The notes: generated by a model from the sequence alone, not told the origin. Counted from the first letter of the stretch, positions 1 through 9,303 are shown. The stretch is DNA of 49,956 nucleotides from Bacillota bacterium (GCA_030705955.1 JAUZPL010000027.1:1-49956); one strand, 5' to 3'. Translations and numbers: made by a program.

Positions 1-69
1 CTCCGCAATGTACTTTACCGTTTCTTTTTTAAATGTTTCGTCATAACGTTTTCCATTTCCTTTAGCCAA
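1..69 (-). pseudogene. IS3-family transposase OrfA, N-terminal part running off the left edge
   Basis: Twenty-three codons are visible, starting at a TTG (67-69) preceded by an AGGTG ribosome binding site. The N-terminus reads MAKGNGKRYDETFKKE, which matches the start of IS3/IS150-type OrfA proteins, where a basic R-Y-x-E-x-F-K segment opens the helix-turn-helix that binds the element ends. The gene continues beyond the window, so whether it is intact cannot be told. The 5' end of the element should lie between about 100 and 140. The family assignment rests on a short stretch. Confidence 0.6.
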
Positions 70-369
70 TAGACACACCTCGTTAAAAATTTATATATTT
101 ATTATAACAATCTGTGTCTACTTTTTAGTCTAGCATCATTATTTTTAATTGTTACACTTTAAAATCATATGAGAAACTACTTCTGTATGGGGTTTACCTT
201 AATGAAGTTTAATAGTCTGTAGAAAGAGTAAAGAATATTTATCTGTAACTCGTACTCACTGACTTTCCTTCAAAAATTACGGCATCATTATTTTTGCTTC
301 AAGGATTGACTGAATGCTTAATATATACTATTTCAGTTTTATACCTAATCCTAATATTCGCTACAAGCC
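70..369. other. Intergenic: IS end and junction to the island
   Basis: Read on the minus strand, about 75-125 carries a TATAAT-like box and an A+T-rich leader that probably form the transposase promoter and IS terminus. The rest (140-369) is AT-rich with no supportable gene. Confidence 0.4.
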
Positions 370-3084
370 TTATATGACTAGCTGGTTAATTTTTGATGAT
401 AATAGGGCAACATCTCTCCTGCTATTTTTTCTTTCTAGATTGCTTAATATTTTATTCTCCGTTTCTGGTGTCCAGTATATCTTTAATTTTTCCTTTGCAC
501 GAGTTATTGCTGTATAAAATATGTTATGAGTAATCATTTCTTCAATCTCATCTGTAATAACGATTTTAACAGATTTATATTCCAAACCCTGTGCCTTATG
601 GATTGAAACAGCATAGGCAACTTGGAACGGAACCATAGCGTCAGATGAAAAATCGTCATCTTCATCAGTACTTCTATACTTGTTGACAAAAAAACGAATG
701 ATTGAATTACCCTTATCCGAATTTCCTAACAATTCGAAATCATATCCTTCTGCATCCAACTGATTTATAACTTTATCGAGTTCAATATCGAATTGTATTT
801 TATCATTAAACGTTTCTATGCCAACTATTTTTCCTTTTAAGTTATTATATATTAAAGGTGTAAATCTTTCTGATTCATTAAACAAAACAGGATCATCAAT
901 CTTGTAAGTCTGAACTCCCCATTGGATAGGAATGTTATTATTGCTGCCTTGCAAAAATCTATTAATATTGTTTATTCCATAAAGTCCATCATAATTTAAG
1001 CAAAGTATTATTTCATCTTCTCCCGAATCTTCAAAAATAGACTCGTCTAAGCTAATTGAATAATTGTTTTTCGCAATGTGTTCTAGTATATCCTCATCCA
1101 TGTTTCTAACTTTATTCCACAAAGTAACTAAGTTAGGGTTACTGCTTCGATAAGGCTTCGTTAACTCAAATATTGATGTATCAGGAAGGAATGATCGAGT
1201 AACTTCAAACCAATTCCCAAAAACTATTGAGTCAATTTGAAAAACATCTCCGACTAAGATTAATAATTTAAAAGAAGCTTTATTTATAACGGCAAGCATA
1301 TCTGAATTACTTACTGTACTACACTCGTCGATAATTAATAGATCAAACTCTATATCCCCATTTCTTTGTGCTAAAAATTTGGCTATAGTTTTATAAGTAC
1401 AATTACCAGCATTCACTTTTCTTTTTAAGTTATCAACCGCTGGATTAGTATTTGCTAAATAGAGCTTCTTTTTATCACTGAAAAAGTTTGATATGTGATT
1501 TATCATAGTAGATTTTCCGGTTCCGGCAGAGCCGTATATCAATGCTACCTTAGAATTCACAAACATTCGGTTTAAGGCAGATTTCTTCTCATCACAATCA
1601 ATGTCATAGGTGGAAGATTGCAACCAAAATTGAACAGAGTTCAAGTAGTTATCAATGCCAGAAGAAGATAACTCTTTAAGATTTTGTATGATACTAAGAG
1701 TATCTTCTTCATAACCTTTTATATAAATATTATCTTTGTGATCCTCTAGCCTCCGATGTTGATGTCTATAATAGAGCTTACTGTTATACGTCCGCATAAG
1801 AGCATCAATGTTTTTAAAACCCATAATATCTTTTTTGGTAGTATATAATTTCCCCTTCATTTCTGTATTATTTTTTATAAACCTTGCAAAGAACTCATGC
1901 TCTCGATTGGTCACATCTATACAGTCGAATAAATCCGAAAGTTTAGGATTGTGATTTCTTAACGAAGTATTAAAAGGCATTTCATCAAAGGGTATACACC
2001 CATAATCCAAGTATAGATTTGATAATCTTTCACATCCTTCAAACCTGTATTGCTGTTTTATTACTTTATTATTTAGTCTGTAAAGCAAATATCTGATTAC
2101 ACGACTTCCTGAACTACCATTTTTTGACAATTCACGGCATTTATCTATAATATCAAAAAAATGTATAACTTTAGCTTTTTGAACTATATGGCTCTTAATA
2201 TTCAGATAATAGTTATCCTGAAGGTCAATAAGTTCAACTAAATTTAGCCCAGTCTCAGTAAGAAATCTCATTAATACTCGGTACTCAGCATGGTTGCTTT
2301 GTATATAGGAATGCCTGCCAAATATATCAGCAAAATTATTTAGTTCACAGGGACGTATCGATACTTCCCATCCATCAATGATCAGGATTGGCATATCCTT
2401 ACCCAAAATATTAACATTATCTTTTTTTACTGAGAGTTTAACAGCATAGTTATGTGAAAGATCCAGTTTTGTGAAAGCAATAATCCTATCGAACTTGCTT
2501 GCTTTGTCATTGGCAACTGTAAATGTCACTTCGTAATAAACTTTATAATCTACAAAAAACGGCTTAATTCTTTGTATATAATAGCGATCATTAAATGTGT
2601 TTTTGGTACCAGTCAACAGTAGCTGATCTAACTTCGCCACGATTTTTTCATAATACTCTTTAAGATTAGAATCAGTTTTAATAGGGAATTCATCTATGTT
2701 ATTAAGGACATCCAGATTGTATTCGCTCTTGAGGAAGGTTTTTATTTTAAGTAAATACTCATAGTACTTCAACATTAGTCGTTCCGAGTTTTCCTCATCA
2801 AGGGTATAGTGGGAGGCTGTAATTTGTAAAAGCCTATGGAATTTGCTTAAAAATTTTATATTCCCTCTGGATTTAACAAGAGCATTTGCTTTCTTAATTT
2901 TATCATAGGTGATTTCAATATCTTGACCATTGCTGTATACTTTTAGTGAAATAAGCTCAACAAAATTTCTGAGTTGCGATAGAATATTTTGCGATAATAA
3001 TCCCCTGTCAGAGGCATCAAATCTATTAATATTTCTACAAATGACTCTATCAATATTGAAAATATCACTGTCAATTCTATTCAT
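370..3084 (-). CDS. Superfamily 1 (UvrD/RecD-like) helicase with a long uncharacterised N-terminus
   Basis: This 904-residue protein has a complete SF1 helicase core in its C-terminal half. The Walker A motif GSAGTGKS is at about 517-524 and Walker B LLIIDEC at about 581-587. The late motifs HKAQGLEY (about 827) and YTAITRAKEKL (about 855) are typical of RecD2/UvrD/DUF2075-type enzymes that translocate on single-stranded DNA. The first ~480 residues match no domain I recognise and show no nuclease signature. The start at 3084 is ATG with an AAAGGAACG ribosome binding site. It stands alone, flanked by an IS end and a terminator. In this setting a role in phage defence is plausible but is inference; a DNA repair role is also possible. 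Confidence 0.75.
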   Translation of the reverse strand: MNRIDSDIFNIDRVICRNINRFDASDRGLLSQNILSQLRNFVELISLKVYSNGQDIEITYDKIKKANALVKSRGNIKFLSKFHRLLQITASHYTLDEENSERLMLKYYEYLLKIKTFLKSEYNLDVLNNIDEFPIKTDSNLKEYYEKIVAKLDQLLLTGTKNTFNDRYYIQRIKPFFVDYKVYYEVTFTVANDKASKFDRIIAFTKLDLSHNYAVKLSVKKDNVNILGKDMPILIIDGWEVSIRPCELNNFADIFGRHSYIQSNHAEYRVLMRFLTETGLNLVELIDLQDNYYLNIKSHIVQKAKVIHFFDIIDKCRELSKNGSSGSRVIRYLLYRLNNKVIKQQYRFEGCERLSNLYLDYGCIPFDEMPFNTSLRNHNPKLSDLFDCIDVTNREHEFFARFIKNNTEMKGKLYTTKKDIMGFKNIDALMRTYNSKLYYRHQHRRLEDHKDNIYIKGYEEDTLSIIQNLKELSSSGIDNYLNSVQFWLQSSTYDIDCDEKKSALNRMFVNSKVALIYGSAGTGKSTMINHISNFFSDKKKLYLANTNPAVDNLKRKVNAGNCTYKTIAKFLAQRNGDIEFDLLIIDECSTVSNSDMLAVINKASFKLLILVGDVFQIDSIVFGNWFEVTRSFLPDTSIFELTKPYRSSNPNLVTLWNKVRNMDEDILEHIAKNNYSISLDESIFEDSGEDEIILCLNYDGLYGINNINRFLQGSNNNIPIQWGVQTYKIDDPVLFNESERFTPLIYNNLKGKIVGIETFNDKIQFDIELDKVINQLDAEGYDFELLGNSDKGNSIIRFFVNKYRSTDEDDDFSSDAMVPFQVAYAVSIHKAQGLEYKSVKIVITDEIEEMITHNIFYTAITRAKEKLKIYWTPETENKILSNLERKNSRRDVALLSSKINQLVI

Positions 3085-3265
3085 AAATTTCGTTCCTTTC
3101 TGGATACCGGTATGTCCAAAAATACATATTCTTAACCAACTTTAAAAAATCCGCTAGGAATATTATACCATTTGATAAACACAAATCTATTAAAACACAT
3201 GGAGATATCTGTTTAATTTTACTGAAATTTGGCAATCAAAAATTGTTAGTGCAATCTGTATGTCA

Positions 3266-3303
3266 AAAAACAGAAGGAGTTAAAATACTCCTTCTGTTTT
3301 TTA
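3266..3303. terminator. Hairpin terminator
   Basis: A 15-bp stem (AAAACAGAAGGAGT and its complement) with a short AT loop is flanked by A and T runs, so it could work in both directions. No gene ends directly at it. It may stop readthrough toward the helicase gene from the right. Confidence 0.7.
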
Positions 3304-3926
3304 TTTTGTATTTTTCAATTCATTACCGTATTACAAATCAGTAGTGATTACCCGTACATTATCCCCTTTTAAAAACTTTGGTGTTAACATTTCCATCCTC
3401 TGATCCCCACCATATTTTGTTTATTAGCTCCTTACTTTTAAATAAAGAATGCATGTAAATTAATTTCCATATATTATTTTAACATTTTTCTTAGTCCATT
3501 TTCTCAATGATTTTGAATTTTAAAAATACACCCAAAATTACTAAAGTGTTAGAATGAATAGTTTAAAACTAATTGAGCAAAATAGGACTATGATAAACAT
3601 AGGTTCTTCCCCATATATATTTCAATAATAATTGTGCAGATGATTTTCAATGCTAAAACAAATTTTATAAAAGCCAGTAAAATTGGCCTTTCCATTAGGA
3701 CTATTTTTCTCTTACATGGAAACTAATATGTATATTTTCCACTTGAATGTTTGAATTTCTCATAACTACAAACACCGTCTTACCTTTCTTCAACTCACAT
3801 TTGCCTTTTTAAATAAAAATACCTAGCATTAACGTAAATGTACCTTTTCTCCAATCCACGTTTAGAACCCTATCAATTTTTAATTGATCCCCAGACCTTA
3901 ACATTATCTTTCAGGAGGAACACCAA
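3304..3926. other. Intergenic, AT-rich, no gene seen
   Basis: About 620 nt without a supportable open reading frame. The only clear signal is the AGGAGGAA ribosome binding site of the following Nudix gene near 3913-3920. Confidence 0.5.
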
Positions 3927-4322
3927 TTGAAAAAAACAATAAAAGTTGTAGCAGCAATCATCGAAAATGACCAAAACGAAATACTTTGTGCACTAAGATC
4001 GCCACAAATGTCTCTTGCAAATATGTGGGAATTTCCAGGTGGAAAAGTGGAGCCTAAGGAGGATGAATATTCTGCTTTAAAAAGAGAAATTAAAGAAGAA
4101 CTAAATTGCCAGATTGATACAGTGAAATTACATAATGATAATACTCATGAATATGAAACTTTCATAATTAACCTTATTGCGATTAAGTGTAGAATCATAG
4201 GAGGCTCACCAACTCCTACGGAGCATTCCAAACTAATCTGGCTAAAAAGAGAAAACCTCAAATCTCTAGTTTGGGCACCAGCAGACATTCCTGCAGTTGA
4301 GCTACTAATTAACGAAAAATAG
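3927..4322 (+). CDS. Nudix (MutT-like) nucleotide hydrolase
   Basis: This 131-residue protein has a perfect Nudix box: GGKVEPKED followed by REIKEEL, matching G-x5-E-x7-R-E-x2-E-E. The preceding MWEFPGGK is characteristic of the MutT/CTP pyrophosphohydrolase branch, which hydrolyses nucleoside triphosphates (often oxidised or modified) to monophosphate and pyrophosphate. The start is TTG at 3927 behind AGGAGGAACACCAA. The length is normal for the family. The gene converges with the DUF2075 gene, 34 nt away. Nudix proteins near DUF2075 and HNH genes may act in a defence module by acting on modified nucleotides, but that is inference and the substrate cannot be read from sequence. Confidence 0.88.
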   Translation: MKKTIKVVAAIIENDQNEILCALRSPQMSLANMWEFPGGKVEPKEDEYSALKREIKEELNCQIDTVKLHNDNTHEYETFIINLIAIKCRIIGGSPTPTEHSKLIWLKRENLKSLVWAPADIPAVELLINEK

Positions 4323-4356
4323 TCTTCTTTTTTTAATAAGACTATACATTATCCCA

Positions 4357-6126
4357 TTAAAAATTATTATTACGACAAATAACGACTCCATCTCTTCCTC
4401 TTGTTAGCAATACTCTATATGCATTTAATTTCATTTGGTAAGGGTCCTCAGTATCATCTTTCAGATGTTTAAATTTCCATCCACTATCTGACCATTGCAT
4501 ATCTTCCCCCCAGTAAATGATGGCCATGTCTAATTCAAGCCCTTGCACATGGAATTCAGTTGCGGCATACTCTAGATTTTTACAATGGTAATTTGAATCG
4601 GGATAATTAAAATAGGCAACATGGGGTTTTGGATTTACATATCTTTGACTAAACGGTATGACTTTAACATCTTTAGGATATTGAATGCCAGACGAAATAA
4701 CGATCCCATACGTTTTGTCCGTTCCTTCGTACAGTTTTTGAACATAGGTTTTTGCTTCATCTAGATTATTAACAACCTTTAACATAAAACGTTCGTTTAT
4801 TAGTTGATCTGCAATAATTTTACATTTTCCAAAATCACCATTAATAAATGACTCTACCCATTCAAAATACTTCAATGCTTTGTGAGTCCTTAAAGAGGTA
4901 TTCAAATAAAGATTTTTATTTTCATGGTATTGTAGAGCATTTGGGAATATACTTTGATGATGTTTTGCGTGTACAAGAATATTTTCACCATGAATGGCAG
5001 TATTCCAAAGACCTATGCCACCTTCTTCACCAAGATGAATTTCCTGCCCCTCCCCAATAAGTCCAACAACTACCGACCACGTCTTATGTTTCGCTATTTG
5101 AATGATAATGTCTGGTTCACTTTGATTTCCCTTCATCCTATTAGCATCCCAAGCTCTTTGGGCTTCATCAAAAATAATGACTTGTTCCTCAGGTACTTTT
5201 CTATATTTTAAAAAATCATTTTTATAGCCATAAAGTGCTTGTACAAAAGTTTTATTTTTCAAGCTATCTTGAAGTACATCTACCAACGGTCCATTACCAG
5301 ATAAATAAACAGCTTTTTCAATATCATGAGCAAGTGTTAAACCAACAAATGTCTTTCCAGCTCCTGGTACACCAGAAACTAATACAAGATGATGTGTTTG
5401 ATTCTTTTTTGCCATTTCAACAATTGATTTAACTTCTTTCACCACGAAATCAAAGTTACTACTTTTTAATGTTTTGATTTGAGGGAGTGGTTCTTCTCTC
5501 ATAATCGCTCGAGCGGATTCAATAATAGAAGGAAGTGGTTGGAAAACACCTTCTAAAAATTTTTGATCTGAGATTAGTGGTGCGTTTGCCATTCTTTTTT
5601 CAATCATTCCAATAAGGTGTTTTAAACCCCCACGCCCTAATTTATAGATTTGATATTTTGGTATTGGATCAAATGTTTTATTCTCTTTTGTTACAACTAG
5701 TGCACCACGAACATGAAATGAGTAGTTCTGAATAGCAGAGTGATATTCCTGTAGATCCCGTATATAAAGTGAGGTTTGGGTGTACTCCGCATCATGAACG
5801 CTTAAATAGCTTTTAAACTCTAACACAAGTACCTCACCTGGTAGAAAAATCAATACATCTGGACGTTTACCCCCACTTCTCACCATTTCATATTCGAAGA
5901 TTAGAAAACCGGGCAAATGTACAAAAAATAGAATTTCTTCTTTTAAATATTGAATGCAATCGTACCATGCTCTAATTTGTAAAGGTGCACTTTCTTCAGT
6001 CGGATTGGTCAGTGCCTCTTGAGTTGTTTGATTATAGATTTGAAGACATAGCTGATTAACCAAGGAATCATTATTTATATCACTAAATTCTTTAAAAGTG
6101 CCTTTCCATCCATAGTTATTAATCAT
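4357..6126 (-). CDS. DUF2075 nuclease-helicase
   Basis: This protein of about 589 residues has a DUF2075 helicase core: Walker A SGVPGAGKT (about 250-258), Walker B VIIFDEAQRAWD (about 310) and a C-terminal VLLTRGRDGVVI motif related to UvrD motif VI. The N-terminal part carries GGKRPDVLIF then VLVLEFK (about 87-108), a PD-(D/E)XK arrangement typical of the nuclease domain fused to these helicases. The start is best placed at ATG 6126, behind GGTGGAGATT, not at the upstream TTG (6138). It diverges from the HNH endonuclease gene across about 77 nt. It probably unwinds and cuts DNA; a defence role is inferred from the fusion and its neighbours. Confidence 0.8.
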   Translation of the reverse strand: MINNYGWKGTFKEFSDINNDSLVNQLCLQIYNQTTQEALTNPTEESAPLQIRAWYDCIQYLKEEILFFVHLPGFLIFEYEMVRSGGKRPDVLIFLPGEVLVLEFKSYLSVHDAEYTQTSLYIRDLQEYHSAIQNYSFHVRGALVVTKENKTFDPIPKYQIYKLGRGGLKHLIGMIEKRMANAPLISDQKFLEGVFQPLPSIIESARAIMREEPLPQIKTLKSSNFDFVVKEVKSIVEMAKKNQTHHLVLVSGVPGAGKTFVGLTLAHDIEKAVYLSGNGPLVDVLQDSLKNKTFVQALYGYKNDFLKYRKVPEEQVIIFDEAQRAWDANRMKGNQSEPDIIIQIAKHKTWSVVVGLIGEGQEIHLGEEGGIGLWNTAIHGENILVHAKHHQSIFPNALQYHENKNLYLNTSLRTHKALKYFEWVESFINGDFGKCKIIADQLINERFMLKVVNNLDEAKTYVQKLYEGTDKTYGIVISSGIQYPKDVKVIPFSQRYVNPKPHVAYFNYPDSNYHCKNLEYAATEFHVQGLELDMAIIYWGEDMQWSDSGWKFKHLKDDTEDPYQMKLNAYRVLLTRGRDGVVICRNNNF

Positions 6127-6203
6127 AATCTCCACCAATTTAATAGAAATATATTCTATAATTAGTATAGTAAAATTTATACCATTGCTCTAGGGGGATC
6201 AAA
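6127..6203. promoter_or_regulatory. Divergent promoter region for the DUF2075 and HNH genes
   Basis: The two genes are transcribed away from each other from this 77-nt AT-rich spacer. A TATAAT hexamer lies at 6157-6162 on the plus strand. The HNH gene has an AGGGGGA ribosome binding site near 6192. Confidence 0.45.
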
Positions 6204-7061
6204 ATGAGTATTTCGATTAAGCCAGGAACTATTTTAAATAACGATCAGTTAACGAAGACTTTTTTATGTGCACCACAAGGTGGAATGCGGCGTTCTCATC
6301 GTACGAATACATTAGTTTTGATTTCAGATCAAACTGGAATATATAAGGACCGAGTGGAAAATAATATATTTTATTATACTGGAATGGGACAAGTTGGTGA
6401 TCAAACTCTAACAAGTCAAAATAAAACTCTAGCAGAGTCAAATGAAAGTAGCATAGAAGTACATTTTTTTGAAGTATTTAAACCAAAAGAATATACCTAC
6501 CAGGGAATAGTTGTATTAGCAGATAAACCGTACCAAGAACGTCAAAAAGATATGAACGGGAATATGCGCAATGTATGGATTTTCCCACTTCAGGTTGTTC
6601 AGAATGACATCGAATTAGTTCAAGAAATTGAACGATTGGAAGCAAAATTAGTTGAGGATGAAACACTTGAAGAAACCGAAAAGGAACGAATTGTAAAAAC
6701 CCGAATCGGACAATCAAAATTTAAACAAAAACTACTTAACCACTCAAAACAATGTGCAATTTGTGGCGTTGATGATGAACGGTTTTTAATCGCTAGTCAT
6801 ATAAAACCTTGGAGTCAGTCAACGAATGAAGAACGATTAGATGTTAACAACGGCTTGCTGCTTTGTCCGAACCATGATTCATTATTTGATAAAGGATTTA
6901 TTTCTTTTTATGAAGAAGGAAAAATTGTAATTGCAGATGATTTGAATGATACAGTTCGAGTTTTTATGAATATCAATCCACAGTTCCGCTTAAAAATGAA
7001 TGAAAATAAAAGTCTTTATATTAAATGGCATTTTCAAAATAGGTTTATGTCTAGAAAATGA
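6204..7061 (+). CDS. SRA-like/HNH restriction endonuclease, putatively modification-dependent
   Basis: This 285-residue protein has two domains. The C-terminal half (about 184-235) is an HNH nuclease: CAICG, then ASHIKPW, then NNGLLLCPNHDSLFDKG, including the zinc-binding cysteines and the catalytic His. The N-terminal half contains GGMRRSHRTNTLVLISD and YYTGMGQVGDQTL, a pattern shared with DUF3427 and SRA-like domains that precede HNH in McrA-type enzymes and recognise modified bases. A type IV restriction endonuclease is therefore the likely role. The start is ATG behind AGGGGGATCAAA, and a hairpin terminator follows. The domain pattern is visible; modification dependence is inferred from the family. 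Confidence 0.8.
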   Translation: MSISIKPGTILNNDQLTKTFLCAPQGGMRRSHRTNTLVLISDQTGIYKDRVENNIFYYTGMGQVGDQTLTSQNKTLAESNESSIEVHFFEVFKPKEYTYQGIVVLADKPYQERQKDMNGNMRNVWIFPLQVVQNDIELVQEIERLEAKLVEDETLEETEKERIVKTRIGQSKFKQKLLNHSKQCAICGVDDERFLIASHIKPWSQSTNEERLDVNNGLLLCPNHDSLFDKGFISFYEEGKIVIADDLNDTVRVFMNINPQFRLKMNENKSLYIKWHFQNRFMSRK

Positions 7062-7071
7062 GTATTTTTTA

Positions 7072-7110
7072 ATAATGGCCCCTCCTATGGTGGAAGAGGC
7101 CATTTATTTA
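7072..7110 (+). terminator. Terminator of the HNH gene
   Basis: AATGGCC and its complement GGCCATT form a stem with short internal mismatches, ending in TTATTTA. It lies 10 nt after the HNH stop codon. Confidence 0.75.
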
Positions 7111-7257
7111 CAAATATAAACTCTTCAATCAACAGATAATTTCTAATAATCTATGATGAATATGCTTCCAGTCCTGATTTAAGTCCTAAAGTTACAGGGG
7201 TCAGTATAGATGTGCAAACAACAAAAAAATCTCACGCTTTTTTTAAACAACTACTTA

Positions 7258-7443
7258 TTATGATTTTTCAGAAGAAAAAACAGCTTTTGACTTTTTCAAA
7301 GCTTGACATGCTACTTGTACAGCATCCACTAATTCATATGGTTTATCACTTTTATAAGGCATAATTTTAATTTGTTCTAATGCTTCTGCTAAAATTTGAA
7401 TTTGTTTTTCGTATCCACGTATCATTTCTCCCAAAGCAGACAT
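7258..7443 (-). CDS. Small hypothetical protein (61 aa), coiled-coil
   Basis: The start is placed at ATG 7441-7443, eight nucleotides behind AAAGGTGG. The protein (MSALGEMIRGYEKQIQILAE...) is mostly amphipathic helix with a lysine-rich C-terminus. I do not recognise a family. It is followed to the left by no clear terminator and lies downstream of another small minus-strand gene, with which it may be cotranscribed. Confidence 0.6.
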   Translation of the reverse strand: MSALGEMIRGYEKQIQILAEALEQIKIMPYKSDKPYELVDAVQVACQALKKSKAVFSSEKS

Positions 7444-7487
7444 TTCTAATACCACCTTTTTATAAAATGTTGAATTCTACCAGCGAA

Positions 7488-7712
7488 TTAATATTGATAA
7501 ATATATTCTTCAATAAATCTGCATACATTTTCCCTATTTAGTGTGGTTTTCTTTAATGTTTGTTCCGCATTTTTTATACAGCAATTAAACATTTTATTTT
7601 TTTTGAGTTGTATTAGTGAAACATCACCTACAACTAGTTTTATAGCAATATTTTTAACTACCTCATTATTTGTTAGATAAAGAAGATAGGCTATACAACT
7701 AATTCGATCCAT
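7488..7712 (-). CDS. Small hypothetical protein (74 aa)
   Basis: An optimal GGAGGAG ribosome binding site (7719-7725) sits six nucleotides before ATG 7710-7712, so this start is preferred over upstream ones. The protein begins MDRISCIAYLLYLTNNEVVK, is helical with two adjacent cysteines in the middle, and matches nothing I know. Its 45-nt spacing from the next minus-strand gene suggests a small operon. Confidence 0.65.
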   Translation of the reverse strand: MDRISCIAYLLYLTNNEVVKNIAIKLVVGDVSLIQLKKNKMFNCCIKNAEQTLKKTTLNRENVCRFIEEYIYQY

Positions 7713-8072
7713 TTTATCTCCTCCATTACGGGCATTAGTATCGTCTTTTTGAATCAGTATCAAAGTTCCTTCCTCAAGAGTCACGGTAAATATTGTGGGA
7801 TATAAACAAATCCTATATACCTCTAATTCAAAGTTTTGCTAACATTTTCAAAAGGTACATTGTGATATTGCTTTAACATTTTGAAAAAGCAGTGATTTAT
7901 AAAATATCTACCATTATCACCACAAGTGAACACTTAAAAAAAATCACATTCTTCATCTTGAAGAATGTGATTTTTAATGTTATTTTGGATTTTATGAAAA
8001 TTTTTGTGATAATATTTTATCAAGATAACCACCCCCTGGTTAGCAAAAAATTGCTGTTTTAAATTAGTCAAC
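7713..8072. other. Intergenic with one terminator
   Basis: About 360 nt. Apart from the hairpin at 7939-7976, no gene or repeat is seen. Confidence 0.5.
7939..7976. terminator. Hairpin terminator, strong and symmetrical
   Basis: A 16-bp perfect stem (AAAAATCACATTCTTC and its complement) with a 5-nt loop. The A run at one end and T run at the other allow both directions. On the minus strand it ends the transcript that includes the mini-recombinase and HTH genes only if they read through; as placed, it more likely insulates the small genes to its left. Confidence 0.7.
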
Positions 8073-8303
8073 TCACTTTTGATGTGGAAGTAAACAGAAA
8101 AAACCTCTTTTTATGACCCTTGCCAAAACATCTGTGTTATCAATATTTTCGCTACTTTCAAAATTGTCGGGGCTTCTTTCAACTACTGTATACCCAAGCT
8201 CTTTTGCACGGTCGCTTATAACGGTACTTTGTTTTTGAAAACTATTCTGCCATTCCTCTTGACCACCTTTAGTACCAACTCGCAAATAAGTAGCAATTTT
8301 CAT
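8073..8303 (-). CDS. Mini serine-recombinase-like protein lacking the catalytic serine
   Basis: This 76-residue protein starts at ATG 8303 behind AGGAGG. Its N-terminus, MKIATYLRVGTKGGQEEW, aligns with the start of serine recombinases (compare YSRVSTEEQ and YIRVSTKLQ of the full-length recombinases in this window). The nucleophilic serine is replaced by glycine (RVGT instead of RVST), and everything after the first ~70 residues of the catalytic domain is missing. It cannot be an active recombinase. It may be a remnant, or a small regulator that dimerises with the real enzymes encoded at 9472-12376. Confidence 0.65.
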   Translation of the reverse strand: MKIATYLRVGTKGGQEEWQNSFQKQSTVISDRAKELGYTVVERSPDNFESSENIDNTDVLARVIKRGFFCLLPHQK

Positions 8304-8466
8304 ACACAAAAACCTCCTATTTGAGTGTGTAAAAAATAAAAAGGAATTTTTCTTATTAAATAGCAAAATTGATGACAAGACCAATAAAATAAGGAAATTA
8401 AACAAGTCGGAAAGAAATCTGGAAGTTTATGAACCTTATACAGCAATTAAAATAATTTCCGTTTGT

Positions 8467-8685
8467 CTATTTGTTTCTTAATTTATCTTTTGCAAGTCTT
8501 CTCCAATAAGATCTCGGGTGCTCTTTTATAGACGTACATAATTTTAATACTTCTTCCGTTGACACCATGTATCTGTTACCGGAAAACGTATAATTAGCAA
8601 GTATCCCCTGTTCAACCATTTCCCGTACCTGTTTTTTTGATTTATTTAGAATTTTCCCTGCTTCTGTACAAGATATTATCTCCAT
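8467..8685 (-). CDS. Excisionase-like helix-turn-helix protein (72 aa)
   Basis: The sequence MEIISCTEAGKILNKSKKQVREM followed by a wing (YTFSGNRYMVSTEEVLKL) is the MerR-like winged-helix pattern of HTH_17 proteins, which include phage excisionases. The start is ATG 8685 with AAAGGAGTAATTTTA before it. It diverges from the small gene at 9027 and lies next to the serine recombinase pair, so it may control direction of recombination or transcription. That role is inference. Confidence 0.75.
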   Translation of the reverse strand: MEIISCTEAGKILNKSKKQVREMVEQGILANYTFSGNRYMVSTEEVLKLCTSIKEHPRSYWRRLAKDKLRNK

Positions 8686-8849
8686 TAAAATTACTCCTTT
8701 CTAATATGATTATTGGCTTCAATTGCTTAATTGTGCCCCCCCTTTTTTTTCCTATTAAACTCTACACACAATAGTATATGATAAAATTTAATCTACTTCA
8801 ACTCTTTAAAATTTTAACGTAATAAAGTAAATATATTTTCTATTTATTT

Positions 8850-8972
8850 TTATAACTTAAAAACCCGTACATCATGCTTTCTGTAAGCATTTCTTTCTAC
8901 ATCTAACATAATCTTAGAGCCTTTATCTAATTTATTTTCGCCTTTTGTCAGAAAAAATTCTCTTACGAGCAC
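8850..8972 (-). CDS. Possible small protein (40 aa)
   Basis: The frame starts at GTG 8972 with GGGAGAAAAAAAT in front and ends in TAA at 8850-8852. The protein starts MLVREFFLTKGENKLDKGSK and is charged. There is no recognisable family. The good ribosome binding site is the main support, so it could also be a chance frame. Confidence 0.4.
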   Translation of the reverse strand: MLVREFFLTKGENKLDKGSKIMLDVERNAYRKHDVRVFKL

Positions 8973-9026
8973 ATTTTTTTCTCCCGCTTTTCTCCTTTAT
9001 GAGAAAACCGAAAGGAGAAGTTAATT

Positions 9027-9233
9027 ATGAGTTCAAAAAAAGAAAAGTCTAAAGCCAAATCAAACAACCTAGTATCATCGCAAATTATGGAAATGTTTTT
9101 TAGACTTTATGATGACGACGGTATTTTGGAAGAAAAGTTGAAGAAAAAAATAAAACCTCGAAAAAGTGCACAGGATGGTTTGCAGCAAGAATTGGACCTT
9201 TTCCCAGACTTAGGTGACTCAAAAAATTCATAA
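9027..9233 (+). CDS. Small hypothetical protein (68 aa), first of the recombinase operon
   Basis: ATG follows AAAGGAGAAGTTAATT. The N-terminus is very basic (SSKKEKSKAKS) and the rest is acidic and leucine-rich. The family is unknown. It is on the same strand as the 48-residue gene and two recombinase genes downstream, with gaps of 70 and 21 nt, so all four are probably one transcript. Confidence 0.65.
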   Translation: MSSKKEKSKAKSNNLVSSQIMEMFFRLYDDDGILEEKLKKKIKPRKSAQDGLQQELDLFPDLGDSKNS

Positions 9234-9303
9234 TTACAATGGGTATAAAACCGATTCCCTTAGGAGAGTCTTTACTTAAGAGTTTCCTAGGGGGTATCAA
9301 AAA

